Program-made: the position numbers and the translations under genes
Part shown: positions 47,354-60,344 of the stretch, piece by piece
Layout of the letters: each line of letters starts with the position of its first letter
Numbering within the stretch: the first letter of the stretch is position 1
The notes under the pieces: generated by a model
What the model saw: the letters and a program-made list of their open reading frames with translations, nothing else
Told to the model about the DNA's origin: nothing
The model's database searches: none
Source of the DNA: Henckelia pumila
Lineage: Eukaryota; Streptophyta; Magnoliopsida; Lamiales; Gesneriaceae
Length of the DNA stretch: 64,000 nt
Direction of reading: 5' to 3'
NCBI RefSeq assembly: GCF_033568475.1
Contig: NC_133120.1
Coordinates: forward strand, 92,150,151-92,214,150

Positions 47354-48266
47354 TACTTTGTGACACCCGGAGCCAAAAAGTCCTAGGCGGTACATGGTCC
47401 GCAATATGGGTGGTTAATACCTGAAAGATGGAAACCCCACCAAAGAATGGGCGACAGGTGATATGAATGAACCGATCCCACACCGAAATGAGAGGTACAA
47501 AAGATTTGATATGTACAACTCATATCAAGAAGGTGCATCTTCTTTTCGGAAGCTCATCACATAAGAACTCCAAAGTTAAGCGTGCTTGACTTGAGACAAT
47601 TATAGGATGGGTGACCCCCTGGGAATTTTTCCAGGGTGCGTGTGAGTGAGGACATAAGCATGCTGAAAAGACCCGTCTTGATACAGTGAGGCGTTACAAA
47701 TGGTATCAGAGACTGGCCTCTCCCAGTACGGTGTGGTTCGGGGACGAACCAAGCGGAAGCTGGTGGGCATGCGACACCCGGAGCCAAAAAGTCCTAGGGC
47801 GGTACATGGTCCGCAATATGGGTGGTTAATACCTGAAAGATGGAAACCCCACCAAAGAATGGGCGACGGGTGCCATGAATGAACCGATCCCAGGACGAAC
47901 CAAGCGAAAGCTGGTGGGCATGTGACACCCGGAGCCAAAAAGTCCTAGGGCGGTACATGGTCCGCAATATGGGTGGTTAATACCTGAAAGATGGAAACCC
48001 CACCAAAGAATGGGCGACGGGTGACATGAATGAACCGATCCCACACCGGAATGAGAGGTACAAAAGATTTGATATGTACAACTCATATCAAGAAGGTGCA
48101 TATTCTTTTCGGAAGCTCATCACATAAGAACTCCAAAGTTAAGCGTGCTTGACTTGGGACAATTATAGGATGGGTGACCCTCTGGGAAGTTTTTCAGGGT
48201 GCGTGTGAGTGAGGACATAAGCATGCTGAAAAGACCCGTCTTGATACAGTGGGGCGTTACATACTT
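47354..48266 (+). mobile_element. Cassandra TRIM cluster with 5S rRNA-derived LTRs
   Basis: The cluster is 47359-48261, flanked by TACTT at 47354-47358 and 48262-48266. LTR copies: 47359-47698 (340 bases), a partial one from 47770 to about 47893, and 47921-48261 (341 bases). The primer site TGGTATCAGAGAC is at 47701-47713, and the tract GCTGGTGGGCA precedes the second and third copies. In each full LTR about 75 bases resemble 5S rRNA, including its internal pol III promoter (AGAACTCCAAAGTTAAGCGT, then AGGATGGGTGACC), at 47553-47626 and 48115-48189. This is the signature of Cassandra. The layout LTR-core-partial LTR-partial core-LTR points to recombination between copies. Full LTRs differ at about 11 sites (3 percent). 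It never codes for protein. Confidence 0.92.
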
Positions 48267-51244
48267 GATTTTGGATGCTCATTCCATATGTCTCCAAACA
48301 AATCTTGGTTTGAAAATCTTCAGGAAATAGACCAAGGACTGGTTATTATGGGCAATGACAAGTCATGTAAAGTAAAGGGAATAGGCTCTATAAGACTAAG
48401 GATGCATGATGGCATCGATAGGATTTTACATCAGGTGAGATATGTCCCAGAATTGAAAAGAAATCTCATCTCTTTGGGAACTCTGGATTCAAATGGTTAT
48501 GCATTCAAATCTGAAAATGGAAACTTGAGAGTGTCAAAAGGATCTTTGGTAGTAATGAAGGCTGTAAAGAGAAATTCACTTTACATTCTACTCGGAAGCA
48601 CTATCTTGGGAGATACCTCAGTTGCTATGAACTCGGCAGAAATCACCAAGCTGTGGCACTCAAGGCATGGCCATGTTAGTTGAAAGGGGTTAATTGAATT
48701 GTCAAAACAGAACCTACTTTGTGATGATCATATCCAGAGTTTAGATACTTGTCAATACTGTATACTGGGAAAATCCAGAAGAGTTCATTTTGAAAAAGGT
48801 ATACACACACCACCACCAAAACCTTTGAGTATGTTCATTCTGATTTATGGGTGCCTTCGAAGACTACAACCCATGGGGGAGGGAGATATTTCATGTCTGT
48901 TATGGATGATTATTCCAAGAGACTTTGGGTATTTGTGCTCAAAAGCAAAGATGAAGCCTATGAGAGGTTCAAGGAATGGCTGACATTAATGGAAAACAAG
49001 CTGGAAAGGAAATTAAAATACTTAAGGACAGATAATGGGCTAGAGTATTTCTCTGAGAAATTCAATAATCTGTGCAAACAGAAAGGTATCACAAGGCACA
49101 AAACAAATACAGGAACTCCGCAACAAAATGGAGTGGCTGAGCGCATGAACAGGACATTGTTGGAAAGAGTTAGATGCATGCTATTAAATGCAAATATGCC
49201 AAAGACATTCTGGGGGGAAGCAGTTAACACAACATGCTATCTAATCAATAGATGTCCTAACAGTGCCTTAGAGTTTAAAACTCCAATGGAAGTGTGGAAT
49301 GGTGCCCCTGCAGATTATTTAGGTTTAAAGGTATTTGGATGCCTTGCTTATGCTCATTTCAAACAAGAAAAGCTGGAACCAAGAGCATTGAGATGTGTAT
49401 TTGTGGGATATCCTGAAGGTGTTAAGGGGCTACAAAGTGTGGAATCTAGAATCAAAGGGACCTAGATGTTTCCACAGTAGAGATGTAGTGTTTGATGAAG
49501 GAACAATGGGATTGAATCAATCCACAGTAACCTCAGATGCAATTAAACCACGGATACCAGAACTTGAAGTTGAGGTGGAGCAAGACTCAGAAGTGAAAAT
49601 ACAAAAGGAAGTTGAAAACATCAACTTGGAACAAGAATCTCAAGACAAGATAGCAGAGCAGCAGCTAGAAAGAAAAGAAAATACTTGAATGCTGGCCAGG
49701 GACAGAGAAAGAAGACAGATAAATCCACCAAAGAAATTTGGACATGATGATCTAGTCTATTATGCACTTAATATAGCAGAGCAAGTGGAGCTCAATTAAC
49801 CAGCATCATATCATGAGGCTGTTTCATCTAAACAGTGCAGAGAGTGGACACAAGCAATGATAGAAGAGATCAGTGCACTAGACAACAATAATACTTGGAA
49901 ATTGGTGGATAGACCAAAGAACCACAGGGTAATAAAATGTAAATGAATCTTCAAAGTGAAGGAGAAAAATCAAGAACAAAAGAAGGTGAGATTCAAGGCA
50001 CGTTTGGTGGCAAAGGGTTTTACACAAATTGAAGGAATAGATTATCATGAGATCTATTCCCCAGTAGTAAAACACACCTCAATAAGACTGATGTTGGCTC
50101 TGACAGCACACCTGGACTTAGAACTTTAACAGCTTGATGTCACCACTGCCTTCCTTCATGGTGAACTAGAAGAGACTATCTACATGGATCAACCCGAGGG
50201 CTTCATTGAACCAAAGAACATGAACATGGTGTATTTGCTCAAGAAATCTCTCTATGGCCTAAAGCAAAGCCCAAGACAATGGTACAAACGCTTTGATGAA
50301 TTCATGACAACCATACACTTTGAAATGAGTGTTTATGACAGTTGTGTATACTTTTAAAGGGATGGTGAATCAGTCAAGACTTTCTTGCTATTATATGTTG
50401 ATGATATGCTTATAGCCAACAACAACAGGAGCCACTTAAATACTCTTAAAGAAAATTTAAGAGCAGAATTTGAAATGAAGGAGTTAGGGGAAGCTAAGAA
50501 GATTCTGGGAATGCATATAATCAGAAATAGAAACGATAAAATTCTATTTCTAAACCAAAACTCTTACATTAATAAAGTGCTACAAAGATTCAATATGCAC
50601 CAATCGAAGGCCACTAGTACACCTCTTGGACAACACCTAAAACTCTAATCAGATCAGTCTCCTAAAACAGAAGAAGAGAGGAAGGAAATGGAATGCATAC
50701 CCTATGCAAATGGAGTAGGCAACATTATGTTTGGCATGGTGTGCTCTCGACCTGACCTGGCATTTGCCCTCAGTGTGATATCCAGGTTCATGGCAAATCC
50801 AGGTCATGTTCACTGGGAAGCTTTGAAATGGATCCTAAGGTATTTGAGGGGAAGCTCAAATCTTGGACTAATGTTTAAAGCTCAAGGAAACCAAACTCAT
50901 CCAATTGTTGGTTATGTTGACTCAGACTATGGTGGAAATTTAGACACAAGGAAGTCAATAACTGGAATGGTTTTCACGGTGTTTAGGACATCAGTGAGTT
51001 GGAAAGCAATTCAACAACCAGTGGTAGCTCTCTCCACCACCGAGGCAGAATACATTGCTCTTACAGAAGGTATTAAAGAAGCCATATGGATCAAAGGCAT
51101 AATGAAAGAGTTTGGCATTGAACAAAAACAATTTGAGGTGCATTGTGACAATCAGAGTGCAATCCACCTCTCAAAGCACCTGACTTTTCATGAGAGATGC
51201 AAACACATTGATGTAAAACTCCATTTTGTTAGGGACATCATAAC
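48267..51244 (+). pseudogene. pol region of the host copia element
   Basis: From the protease section on: pre-integrase zinc region (LWHSRHGHVS, CQYCILGKSRR), integrase core (DDYSKRLWVFVLKSKDEAYERFKEW, LRTDNGLEYFSEKF, GTPQQNGVAERMNRTLLERVRCML), reverse transcriptase (LLYVDDMLIA...MKELGEAKKILGMHI) and RNase H (VGYVDSDYGGNLDTRKSITG, STTEAEYIALTEGIKEAIW, CDNQSAIHLSKH). Order PR-IN-RT-RH is that of Ty1/copia. The region is broken at several places and is cut at 51245 by the gypsy element. Fossil. Confidence 0.88.
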
Positions 51245-53356
51245 TGTGAGGCCTCGGTTCTAATCTTCTATTCTTAAAATAATATAAACAATTATCATGC
51301 ACCATCTATAAGTTAAGACAACAAGAAGAAATAATTTTTTTTATTTTTGAAAGAACAGTACTGCGCTCGATCCTATAAAAGCCTAGGATCGAGCGCACCA
51401 CAATTACAAACTCTCTGCCGAGAAAAATGCAGGGTGCCGCGCTCGATCCTGCAAAAAGCCAGGATCGAGCGCACCATTTTCTGAAACTCTCTGTCTCAGA
51501 AATCATAGGGGCCGCGCTCGATCCTGCAATAATCTAGGATCGAGCGCACCCCCTTGCCCAGAAAAATTCAGAACATGGAATGTCTTTCCTTCAAACTCAA
51601 TCCAACAATAATCATAACAACACAAAAGCAAGGCTAACCAATGCCATTCAAGCCATTCTGTGCTTCAAAACATAAACATGCATTACAACTCAATTCTTCC
51701 TACTAGTACATAAAATTCTGGAGTTCAACAACTGTTCAAAGTAGAGGACATGCAACAACAACATAACGATGAAGTTCGATATCTAAACATGTTCCAATAT
51801 CACTAGGTAGACATGCTGACACGACTTCTAAACCGAGTCTCACTACTAGCTCTCCCTCTTGATGTTAACCAGGCCTTCGCTGACTTGGTCCTGCCCCACC
51901 TGTTGCCAAGTACACATACAAAACAAAGCAACAGCCGGATAATCGGTGAGAATGATAATCCCAGTAAAAGCAACATAACAAGTAATACAACAATAAACAT
52001 GCTTTCAAGACAACAAAGAAATCAATAACAACGTAATGAAATGCATGTCTTTAAACCGGGATATCAAATCTGATAAACGAGGGATTGCTGTTGTGCTTTT
52101 GGGATCCCGAGGATGAGATCACATAACGACTCACCGACTCTTTCAATCGAGGTGGTGACACGTATCCCACTCCTCTAGACTTTGAGCAACTATAATGAGT
52201 ATGCTAGCACCAGGCGAAACGACTACGACCTAGGCCACTCAATCATAGTTCCCAAACATCTAAACAAAAAGGGGCGGTTCTGCCCACTAGAAACAAGATT
52301 GGCTCAAGATGAATGCATAACAAAACATAAACATAAGCCACATAAACAACTCAAATAACAACCAAAATACAAGTTCCACATGCTAGAACAAGTATTGATG
52401 CAATATGTGATTTGAAAGGGAAACTCGAGAACCAACAGTCCCGAGTATGCTATCCCGCTACGATGACTGCTTTTACCTTTCAATGTCGTAGATCCAACTC
52501 TGGACAAGCTACAACAAAAGATTGTATCAACAACTATACAACCTAAACAAAAAACAACGGTTCAAGGAAATCTCTTTACCGTTCTTCGTCCAACTCTCGA
52601 CGAACAATGCTGCTAACACAGGGCTCGACAAACTCCAACGAATCTGTACGAATACAAGATTTGATCAACAACCACGATCACTCACAAGCCAAGGCTTCAA
52701 TCAATACAAAAACGATTCGAAAACCCAAAACTCAAACCGACGGCATAACGGCTATAAACTGAACAAATCGGAAACGCAGACAGCAGTTCAATACTGATAT
52801 AACCTCATATCAATGCCCAAAACAACAATAAAAAATCAAACCCATCAATATCAAAATCCACATTTTCGAAAATGGCTTCCAAAAATCATAACAAATCCGA
52901 ACGTCGCTCTAATTCAAAATCGACAGATAATAAACGATCAGAACTCCACCAAGAACAACATACTAGAATCTAAATTGATTCTAACAACCTCCGAAAAACA
53001 AAACATATCCGATCGGAGAAATACTTACGGTATAACGGAGCTCTCGCTGCAGTGATCGCTAATCTGCCTTCAGAAATAATTTCTAACGGACAGATCGAGC
53101 TCGGACTGGATTTTGAAAGCTTGAAGAGGGTTTGAGGCGTCTCTATTTGGTGGATATCGGTTTGGAGAGGAAGATAAAGACTTTTCCCAATCAATTCCAA
53201 GTATAGATAATATATCAAAAACAATATTTGCGTTTTAGTCCCTGAAATTTCCAAAATTTACAAAAAGGACCCTGATCAAAATCAAATCGGCTCGAGAACT
53301 CTGTAATCTCCGATTAACTCTAATAAACTCATTTAAGATAAAAACGAGGCGTTACA
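51245..53356 (-). repeat. 3' LTR of the gypsy element
   Basis: 2112 bases; on the minus strand TGTAACGCCTCG...GAGGCCTCACA. Near its outer end lie three stem-loops with identical 12-base arms GCGCTCGATCCT / AGGATCGAGCGC (51363-51396, 51439-51472, 51514-51547). Confidence 0.9.
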
Positions 53357-53454
53357 ATTCTTCCCCACTAAGAAGAGATTTCGTCCTCGAAATCAACAAG
53401 AACCACAACTCATAAGATAGAATAAAGAACTAAAGGCAGTAAGAAGAACTCACG

Positions 53455-56400
53455 TCATCCGAATAACTCCGAAAATCGCTGTCTCATGTCAGATTCTGTC
53501 TCCCAAGTCGCTTCCTCGACGCCGTGATGGCTCCACTGCACTTTCATCAATGGAATCAACTTGGTTCTGAGTTGCTTTTCTTTTCGATCAAGGATCTGAA
53601 TCGGTCGTTCAAAATAGTTCAGAGTCTCGTCTAACTCGGCTTCGTCAGGCTGAAGGATATGAGAAATATCTGGTTGATACTTTCGCAGCATAGAGACGTG
53701 AAAAACGTCGTGAATACCAGATAAATACGGAGGAAGTGCAAGTCTGTAGGCAAGATCGCCTATCTTCTCGAGAATCTCGTATGGTCCGATGAATCTCGGA
53801 GATAACTTCCCTCTCTTACCGAATCTGACAGTGCCTCTGAAAGGAGAAATCTTAAGAAATACACGGTCTCCCTGCTCAAAACTCAGAGGTCTACGTCTGA
53901 CGTTCGCATACTTCGCCTGCCTATCTTGAGCTGACTTCATTTTGGTCTGAATGATCTTAACCTGCTCTGCCATATCTCTAAGCATCTCCGATCCCAAAAC
54001 TGGTGACTCGGACAAGTCATCCCAAAACAACGAAGATCGGCATTTCTAACCGTACAATGCCTCAAAAGGCGCCATACCGATACTCGCTTGGAAGCTGTTG
54101 TTGTAAGAAAATTCGACAAGAGGCAAAGAATCCTGCCAACTAGTGCCAAAGTCTAGCATTACCGCTCGCAACATATCCTCTAACGTCTGGATAGTCCGCT
54201 CTGACTGTCCATCTGTCTGAGGATGATAAGCTGTACTCAGGTGCAATCGAGTACCAAGTGCCTCTTGCAGACTATGCCAAAAGTGCGAAGTAAATCTAGG
54301 GTCTCTGTCTAAAACGATCGACTTCGGCACCCCATGAAATCTCACAACATTGCTAACATACAACTCAGCCATCTGATCGTGATGATACGTCATCCTGTAC
54401 GAAATAAAACAAGCAGACTTCGTCAATCGGTCGATCACTACCCAAATAGCATCGCATCCTCGAACGGATCGTGGTAGCTTCGTAACAAAATCCATAGAAA
54501 TGTGATCCTATTTCCATTCAGGAACAGGTAGACTGTGCAAAAGACCTCCTGTCGCTTCCGCTCTGCTTTAACTTGTTGACAATTCAAACACCGAGATACA
54601 AACCTCGCCACATTGCTCTTCATTCTCTTCCACCAGAACTGGTTCTTCAGGTCGTTGTACATCTTACGACCTCCAGGATGAATACTAAACCGACTACAAT
54701 GAGCCTCTCGAAGAATACGCTGCCTCAACTCTGAAATATCAGGCACAACAATACGGTTATTTACAAACAAAACATCATCTCTAACCTGGAATTCAGACTG
54801 ATGCCCAGATCTGACTTTCTCTACTGAAACCTGAATGCTCGGCTCAGACTTCTGTGCTTCTCTGATTGCAACAAACAACTCCGGTTCGGCTTGAATAGCA
54901 AACACTCTGATAGTCTCCCTATCTGTTTCAAACTCTAAACCAGAAGTACAATAATCATCGATTAACTGAGAAACACCAATAGTAGAAAGAGATAAAGAAC
55001 ATAGCTTTCGGCTCAAGGCATCTGCAACTGCATTTGACTTTTCCGGATAATACTTGATTTCACAGTCGAAATCCTTCAACAGATCTAACCATCTTCTCTA
55101 TCTCATATTTAGCTCTGCCTGTGAAAACAAGTACTTAAGGCTCTTATGGTCAGAAAAGATCTCGAAAGACTCACCATAAAGATAGTGACGCCAGATCTTC
55201 GGAGCAAATACAATCGCAGCTAGTTCAAGATCATGAACCGGATAACGAGTCTCGTGCGGTTTCAGCTGCCTCGATGCATACGCCACCACATGCTTATGCT
55301 GCATAAGAACACAACCCAAGCCTCGGTTAGAAGCATCACAATAGACTGTGAAACCTCCAGTACCTTTCGGAATAGAAAGAATTGGAGCACTGGTCAGTCT
55401 TCTCTTCAGATCAACAAAGCTAGCCTCACAATCTGAAGTCCAGACAAAAGGCGCATTCTTTTGAGTCAGCTGGGTAATTGGCTTGGAAATAGACGAGAAA
55501 CCCTCAATGAATCTGCGATAATAACCAGTTAAACCCATGAAGCTTCGGATCTCAGGTACTGATGTCGGTCTAGGCCAATTCATAACCGCTTCAATCTTGC
55601 TGGGATTGACAGAAATCCCATCTCCAGAAATGATATGACCGAGAAAGACAACTCGATCCAACCAGAATTCACACTTAGACAACTTGGCAAACAACTTCTC
55701 AACTCGCAAAATCTGCAGTACGGTCCTCAAGTGCTCTGCATGGTCAGTACGGTTCTTCGAGTAGATAAGAATATCATCGATAAAGATAATGACGAACTCA
55801 TCTAAATAACGCTGAAAGATACGGTTCATCAAACCCATAAAAACCGCTGGAGCGTTAGTCAAACCTAACGGCATGACTATAAACTCAAAGTGACCATACC
55901 TCGTTCTGAATGCGGTCTTAGGAAAATCTTCCTCTCGCACTCTCAGCTGGTGATAGCCTGACCTCAGATCAATCTTTGAATAGATAGAAGAACCCTGCAG
56001 CTGATCAAAAAGGTCATCTATTCGGGGTAAAGGATACCTATTCTTAACTGTAGCCTGATTCAACTGACGGTAGTCGATACAAAGCCTCATAGAACCATCC
56101 TTCTTCCGAACAAACAGAACAGGAGCACCCCAAGGCGATACACTAGGTCTGATGTATCCCTTGGCAATCAAATCCTCAAGTTGCTCCTTCAACTCTCTCA
56201 GTTCAATAGGTGCCATACGATAAGGAGCTTTGGAAATAGGTTGAGTACCTTGCACCAAATCGATGCTGAATTCGATCTCTCGAATAGGTGGCAATCCAGG
56301 AACATCTTCCGGAAACACATCAGCAAAATCTCTAACCACTGGTAAGTCAACCAAAGCTGGGCTAGATTTCAGTACATCAACCGCATAAACCAAAAATCCT

Positions 56401-57955
56401 TCTGCACCTCTCTGTAACAAACGAGTCATAGATAACACTGAAATCAAAGGAATTCTAGATCGAGAACCCTTACCAAAGAATTTCCACTCGTCTACCATTT
56501 CAGGTCTGAACCTGACAACCTTCAGAAAACAATCAACTGTTGCCCTGTACTTGGTCAAAGCATCTATACCGATAATACAATCAAAATCTGACAACCCAAG
56601 CACAATACAATCGAATTCTAACAAATTCCCCTCAAAACAAAGTTCACAGTTCCTGACTAGTCTGACAGAAACAATTCTCCCACCCAACGGTGAAGTAACA
56701 GCTACTATAGTAGGCAACAACTCAGTAGGCAAGACATGCAATAACACAAATTTCTCAGAGATAAAGGAATGGGAAGCACCCGTATCTATCAAAACATGAG
56801 CAGAATAACCAAAAATCGAACAGTTACCTGCTATAACATCGTCAGGTGCTGCCTGAGCCTGATCCTCTGTCAAAGCAAAGACTCTGCCTGTGGTCTCGGA
56901 GGCTGGTTTGCACTAGAGTTACCTCCCTATCTGTTCCGCTGCTGAGGCTGGAAAGAGTGCACTGCAGAAGACTGCCTCTCGGGTTGAGCTGCTGGTCGAG
57001 ATGAACTTCCGCTCTATCTCTGCTACGCTGAGGGCACACCTTAGAGAAGTGTCCCGATTGCTGACAGGTGTTACAATTACCAAAGACTCCCACACACTGA
57101 TCCGGTGAGTGTCTTCCCCCATACTTGCTGCAGTACATGGCTGAAGATCCAGAACTCTGTCCTGAACCGAATTGCTTGGAACCACTGGAACTAGAAGAAC
57201 TGTTCCCCTGCCTCTTGAATTGTTTACCTCTTGCTTTGTACTGATCTTTTCTGTTTCCCCCACTGTTTCCACCTTCATACCTTTGCTGCTGGTTCTGATG
57301 CTGTGGTGGCTGATTCTGATACTGAGATGTTGGGTTCTGATACTGCCTCTGTTGCTGAGGTGCTACCTGGTTACCTCTTTGCCTCCACAAGCCTGCTTCT
57401 GCTCCCTTTGCGTGATTCATGGCATCCGCAAAGTTGTTAGGCCTATTGGTGTTTACCAACGTGAAGACGTCGGGTTTCAAAACGCAATAGACTATCGAAC
57501 TTAGCCACGTACTCTTCAATGTTCAGATTTCCTTGCCTCAGGTTGGCAAACTCTGCTCCCTTATCTTTGCGATACGAGATAGGGAAAAACAGCTTATAAA
57601 ATTCAGATTTAAAAAGAGTCCAAGTAACTTCCGTACCTCTACTCTCCATTGCTTTCTTTGTCATGATCCACCAGCTCTTAGCAACCCCACGTAGCTGATG
57701 AATGACTAACCTGATTCTGCGGTCATCTGTATAATCAATGGAATCGAACAGCTGATCAATATCATCCAACCAACTCTCGCAGTCAACTGGATTTTCTGAA
57801 CCCATCAATAACGGCGGATTGAACGAGTGAAACCTCTTCAGCAAGGTTTCCATAGGCGTTGCTGAAGCATCCAACTGATCAACTTCAGTGCTAGCTTGCT
57901 CAGTCGCAGGGATAACTGGCGGTGTGTTTCTGTTTATCACTCGACGAGGACCCAT
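53455..57955 (-). pseudogene. gag-pol region of the gypsy chromovirus
   Basis: Gag (retrotransposon gag domain IRLVIHQLRGVAKSWW, then a Gln-rich stretch and CNTCQQSGHFSKVC), aspartic protease, reverse transcriptase, RNase H ([16 protein letters not shown]), integrase (HHCC-type start, then core FVTKLPRSVRGCDAIWVVIDRLTKSACF) and C-terminal chromodomain, in the PR-RT-RH-IN order of Ty3/gypsy. Coding character is strong throughout, but the region is broken at about four or five points and is not functional. Confidence 0.9.
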
Positions 57956-58260
57956 CAGAATAACAAAGGTTAGGGCACAAGATATCTCAATCGCTACAAC
58001 CGGTGCCCCTCTACAACCGCTCAGAAAAACCGGATACCAGTCGATAACATAAGCAGTTATATCTCAAGTAGATCATGCTTTATAAAAGTAAATCACATAA
58101 CCATGTAATTCAAATAATTCTCAACAATAAATCATGCTCGCATGGAATTAATTATACAGCTAAAATAATTCAAACACATGCGAGGAGCCAATACACGCAG
58201 ACTCGATCTACCCGCTCACTCTAGTTCAACCAAGAATCTTATCGCTCTGATACCACTTAA

Positions 58261-58442
58261 TGTGAGGCCTCGCTTCTAATCTTCTATTCTTAAGATAATA
58301 TAAACAATTATCATGCACCATCTATAAGTTAAGGCAACATGAAGAAATAAAATTTTTTTTTTTGAAAGAACAGTACTGCGCTCGATCCTATAAAAGCCTA
58401 GGATCGAGCGCACCACAATTACAAACTCTCTGCCGAGAAAAA
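58261..58442 (-). repeat. Visible piece of the 5' LTR of the gypsy element
   Basis: Matches 51245-51430 almost base for base (TGTGAGGCCTCGCTTCTAAT onward), including the first 12-base-arm stem-loop (58378-58411). It stops at the Angela-like LTR; the rest presumably lies beyond the window. Confidence 0.9.
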
Positions 58443-60326
58443 TGTGAAAGAGTGGGTGCCCGGTTAGCCAACTTGTGGCTAAGGGCTTTTATGACTCTAT
58501 GTAAAGCAATCTTTTGTTTAATATAATTTACACTTTTATAATGGCATTGACTTTATCTTTCTTCATATTGTTATATTATGATATACTATTGTTGTTTTGA
58601 TAAAGACCTTGAATATACTATAGTGTATGTAAGATGTGGTATCACATGGGGATGGCTATCATGAAACACATCTTATAGTCACTGTATATTCTAAACTGTT
58701 CCTAGTCAATTGAGCCGTCCGCAAATAAGGATAAGGATCGCTCGAGATTGAGACTAGCATTTGCGATGCCGAGTACCACGCTTCATTGGTATGGAACATA
58801 GAGATGTTCAAAGCATGCAAATGGATATTCATATGATGAATGATCGAACTACCCTATTCGGACTTTCCAAGTGGTTATCACTTATCGAGTGGATAAAGTC
58901 CGCGTTTTTGGTTGTACACCATTAGTCCTTATTACTTGAAACATCATTGAGACTCTATATGCTAGTACTGTACTTTGACTCGTTTACCGACTCTATTGGG
59001 GTCATCAGGTGTCGGGATTGGGTACAGTTACGACACATATAGGAGTCAATGCTTTGTTGTCAAGGATTCACCACATAATTGCGAGTGTGGATATCCTATG
59101 CGATCTGAGGAGATATTAGTGTGACGAATCTCTGGCCAGAGTACATGATGTGTTTTAGGTTAATGGGTTTTCCTAGTAACACATGCGATGTCACTATTTG
59201 ATCTCCAAGATGTAATGCATAGTTATCGAATCTCGAACGACTCTCGATATACCAATGGTTGTTGATTCGATCGGGATATATGGATGAAGGGACCGTACTG
59301 TACGCTAACCAAAATCTACTGGTTCTTGCAGGCACTATCAGTAATACCTAGGGAATCATGGGGCGATGTTGCTAGGCGCTCTTACCATGATTCGATGGGT
59401 AAGTCGGAAATTGTTGTTCCGAGTCACAAGGAGTTGTGAGCCCACGGCTAGCTGTATTCCTGAACCATTGAGGGTTACACAAGTAATGGATTACTAAAAC
59501 CCCGTAGAGATAGTTAAATTTAAAGAGTTAAATTTAATGAAAGAGAAGTTGGACTTCTTAACTAAAGAGAGTGGGATTTCCTAAAATAACATAGGGATGA
59601 ACATTTTTGGAAATCACTGAATTCGGATTCAGAAAAATTATCTTGACTCTAAAAGATGCAGAAATGGTTTCTGTGCACATTGGTGAAATCAGTTTATCAA
59701 TCGGAGTCACGATGAATTTTATATTAATTTCTATAACAACAGGCTTGGCTTGTTGGGCTTAAGTTATGGATTGTGGGCTTTAAGGAGTTAGAGTCCTGAT
59801 ACAATTATAACTAGAAATTATCTATAAATAGAGGTGTTGGGTTCGAAAAATTACACACATTGTATATTGCAATTTTCAAAAATACACTCTAGAATTTTCA
59901 AGGTGATTTTCGAAATCCTCTATCTCTTTTGGAGAAAATTCGACTTGTGATTTTTGTGAAAAATTACAAATCGAATTAACAGATCATATCTGTTTATTCT
60001 CTACGTAAAACTTCTGATTGATTTCTAGTGCAGTCAATCAGAGGGTTTCTGTTTTTCATTCGTGGACCTAATTCCGGAGTTAGATCGTGACTGTCATCGG
60101 TTCCCGGGATTTACAAGAAGAACAGATTAAATTCTGTTGGAGTCCACGATCAAGCCTTTGCTTGACGAGGTAAAAATTTAACTGTATTTTATTTTTACTT
60201 GAACAAATTTAATCGTAAAAGTTTTGATACCCATATATGGAATCGTTCCATATAATAAAATAAAATTTTAAACTTCCGCTGCACCGGGTATCAATTCTTA
60301 ATTGATCTGAACACCGTTTTCCAACA
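58443..60326 (+). repeat. 5' LTR of the Angela-like element
   Basis: 1884 bases with TG...CA ends. A TATA-like CTATAAATAGAGG (about 59821-59833) precedes the probable transcript start. It lies directly before the primer-binding site. Confidence 0.88.
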
Positions 60327-60327
60327 G

Positions 60328-60344
60328 TGGTATCAAAGCCAGGT
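60328..60344 (+). promoter_or_regulatory. Primer-binding site of the Angela-like element
   Basis: TGGTATCAAAGCCAGG resembles the complement of the initiator tRNA-Met 3' end (TGGTATCAGAGC in most plant copia elements). It follows the LTR end after one or two bases. Confidence 0.85.

Larger units (their letters stand above)
37824..51244 (+). mobile_element. Ty1/copia element, host of the nest (fossil, 3' end outside window)
   Basis: Parts in order: 5' LTR 37824-38417; primer-site region starting 38421 and resuming at 41313; gag from 41323; the zinc knuckle split by an insertion and resuming at 47207; protease near 47.3 kb, resuming at 48262; pre-integrase and integrase about 48.6-49.5 kb; reverse transcriptase about 49.8-50.6 kb with a YVDDM centre; RNase H about 50.7-51.24 kb. 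It is interrupted at 51245 by a gypsy element, and its 3' LTR lies beyond the window. It contains three further elements (solo LTR, gag-only element, Cassandra). Besides these insertions the coding region is broken several times, so it is dead. The gag start (FDIENFTGSNDFGLWRIKM) recalls the TNT1-94-type plant copia group; the lineage is tentative. Confidence 0.88.
51245..58442 (-). mobile_element. Ty3/gypsy chromovirus (Tekay/Del-like), minus strand, fossil
   Basis: In its own direction it runs right to left. The visible part of its 5' LTR is 58261-58442 (interrupted at 58443 by the Angela-like element). The primer site TGGTATCAGAGCG lies on the minus strand within 58238-58255. Gag covers about 57955-56950 with a CCHC knuckle; protease is near 56.8 kb (DTGAS); RT about 56.2-55.5 kb ([11 protein letters not shown] near 55.77 kb); RNase H about 55.4-55.1 kb; integrase about 54.9-53.9 kb; and a chromodomain near 53.5 kb (EEATWETESDMR). 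A purine tract AGTGGGGAAGAAT comes just before the 3' LTR at 53356-51245. All parts are present, but about four or five breaks interrupt the coding region. The overlapping LTR parts differ little, so it is fairly young. Confidence 0.92.

Noticed and set aside
47553-47626. 5S rRNA gene candidate (also 48115-48189)
   Set aside because: Only the inner part of 5S is matched, with many changes, and it lies inside direct repeats with an LTR primer site and target duplication. This is the 5S-derived part of Cassandra LTRs, not an rRNA gene.
47557-48101. Overlapping minus-strand frames with repeated peptide text
   Set aside because: They are translations of the repeated Cassandra LTRs in the wrong strand; the repetition comes from the LTR copies.
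51363-51547. Regular repeats with spacers, CRISPR-like at first sight
   Set aside because: The repeats are inverted-arm stem-loops inside an LTR of a plant retroelement, with only three units and no cas genes.
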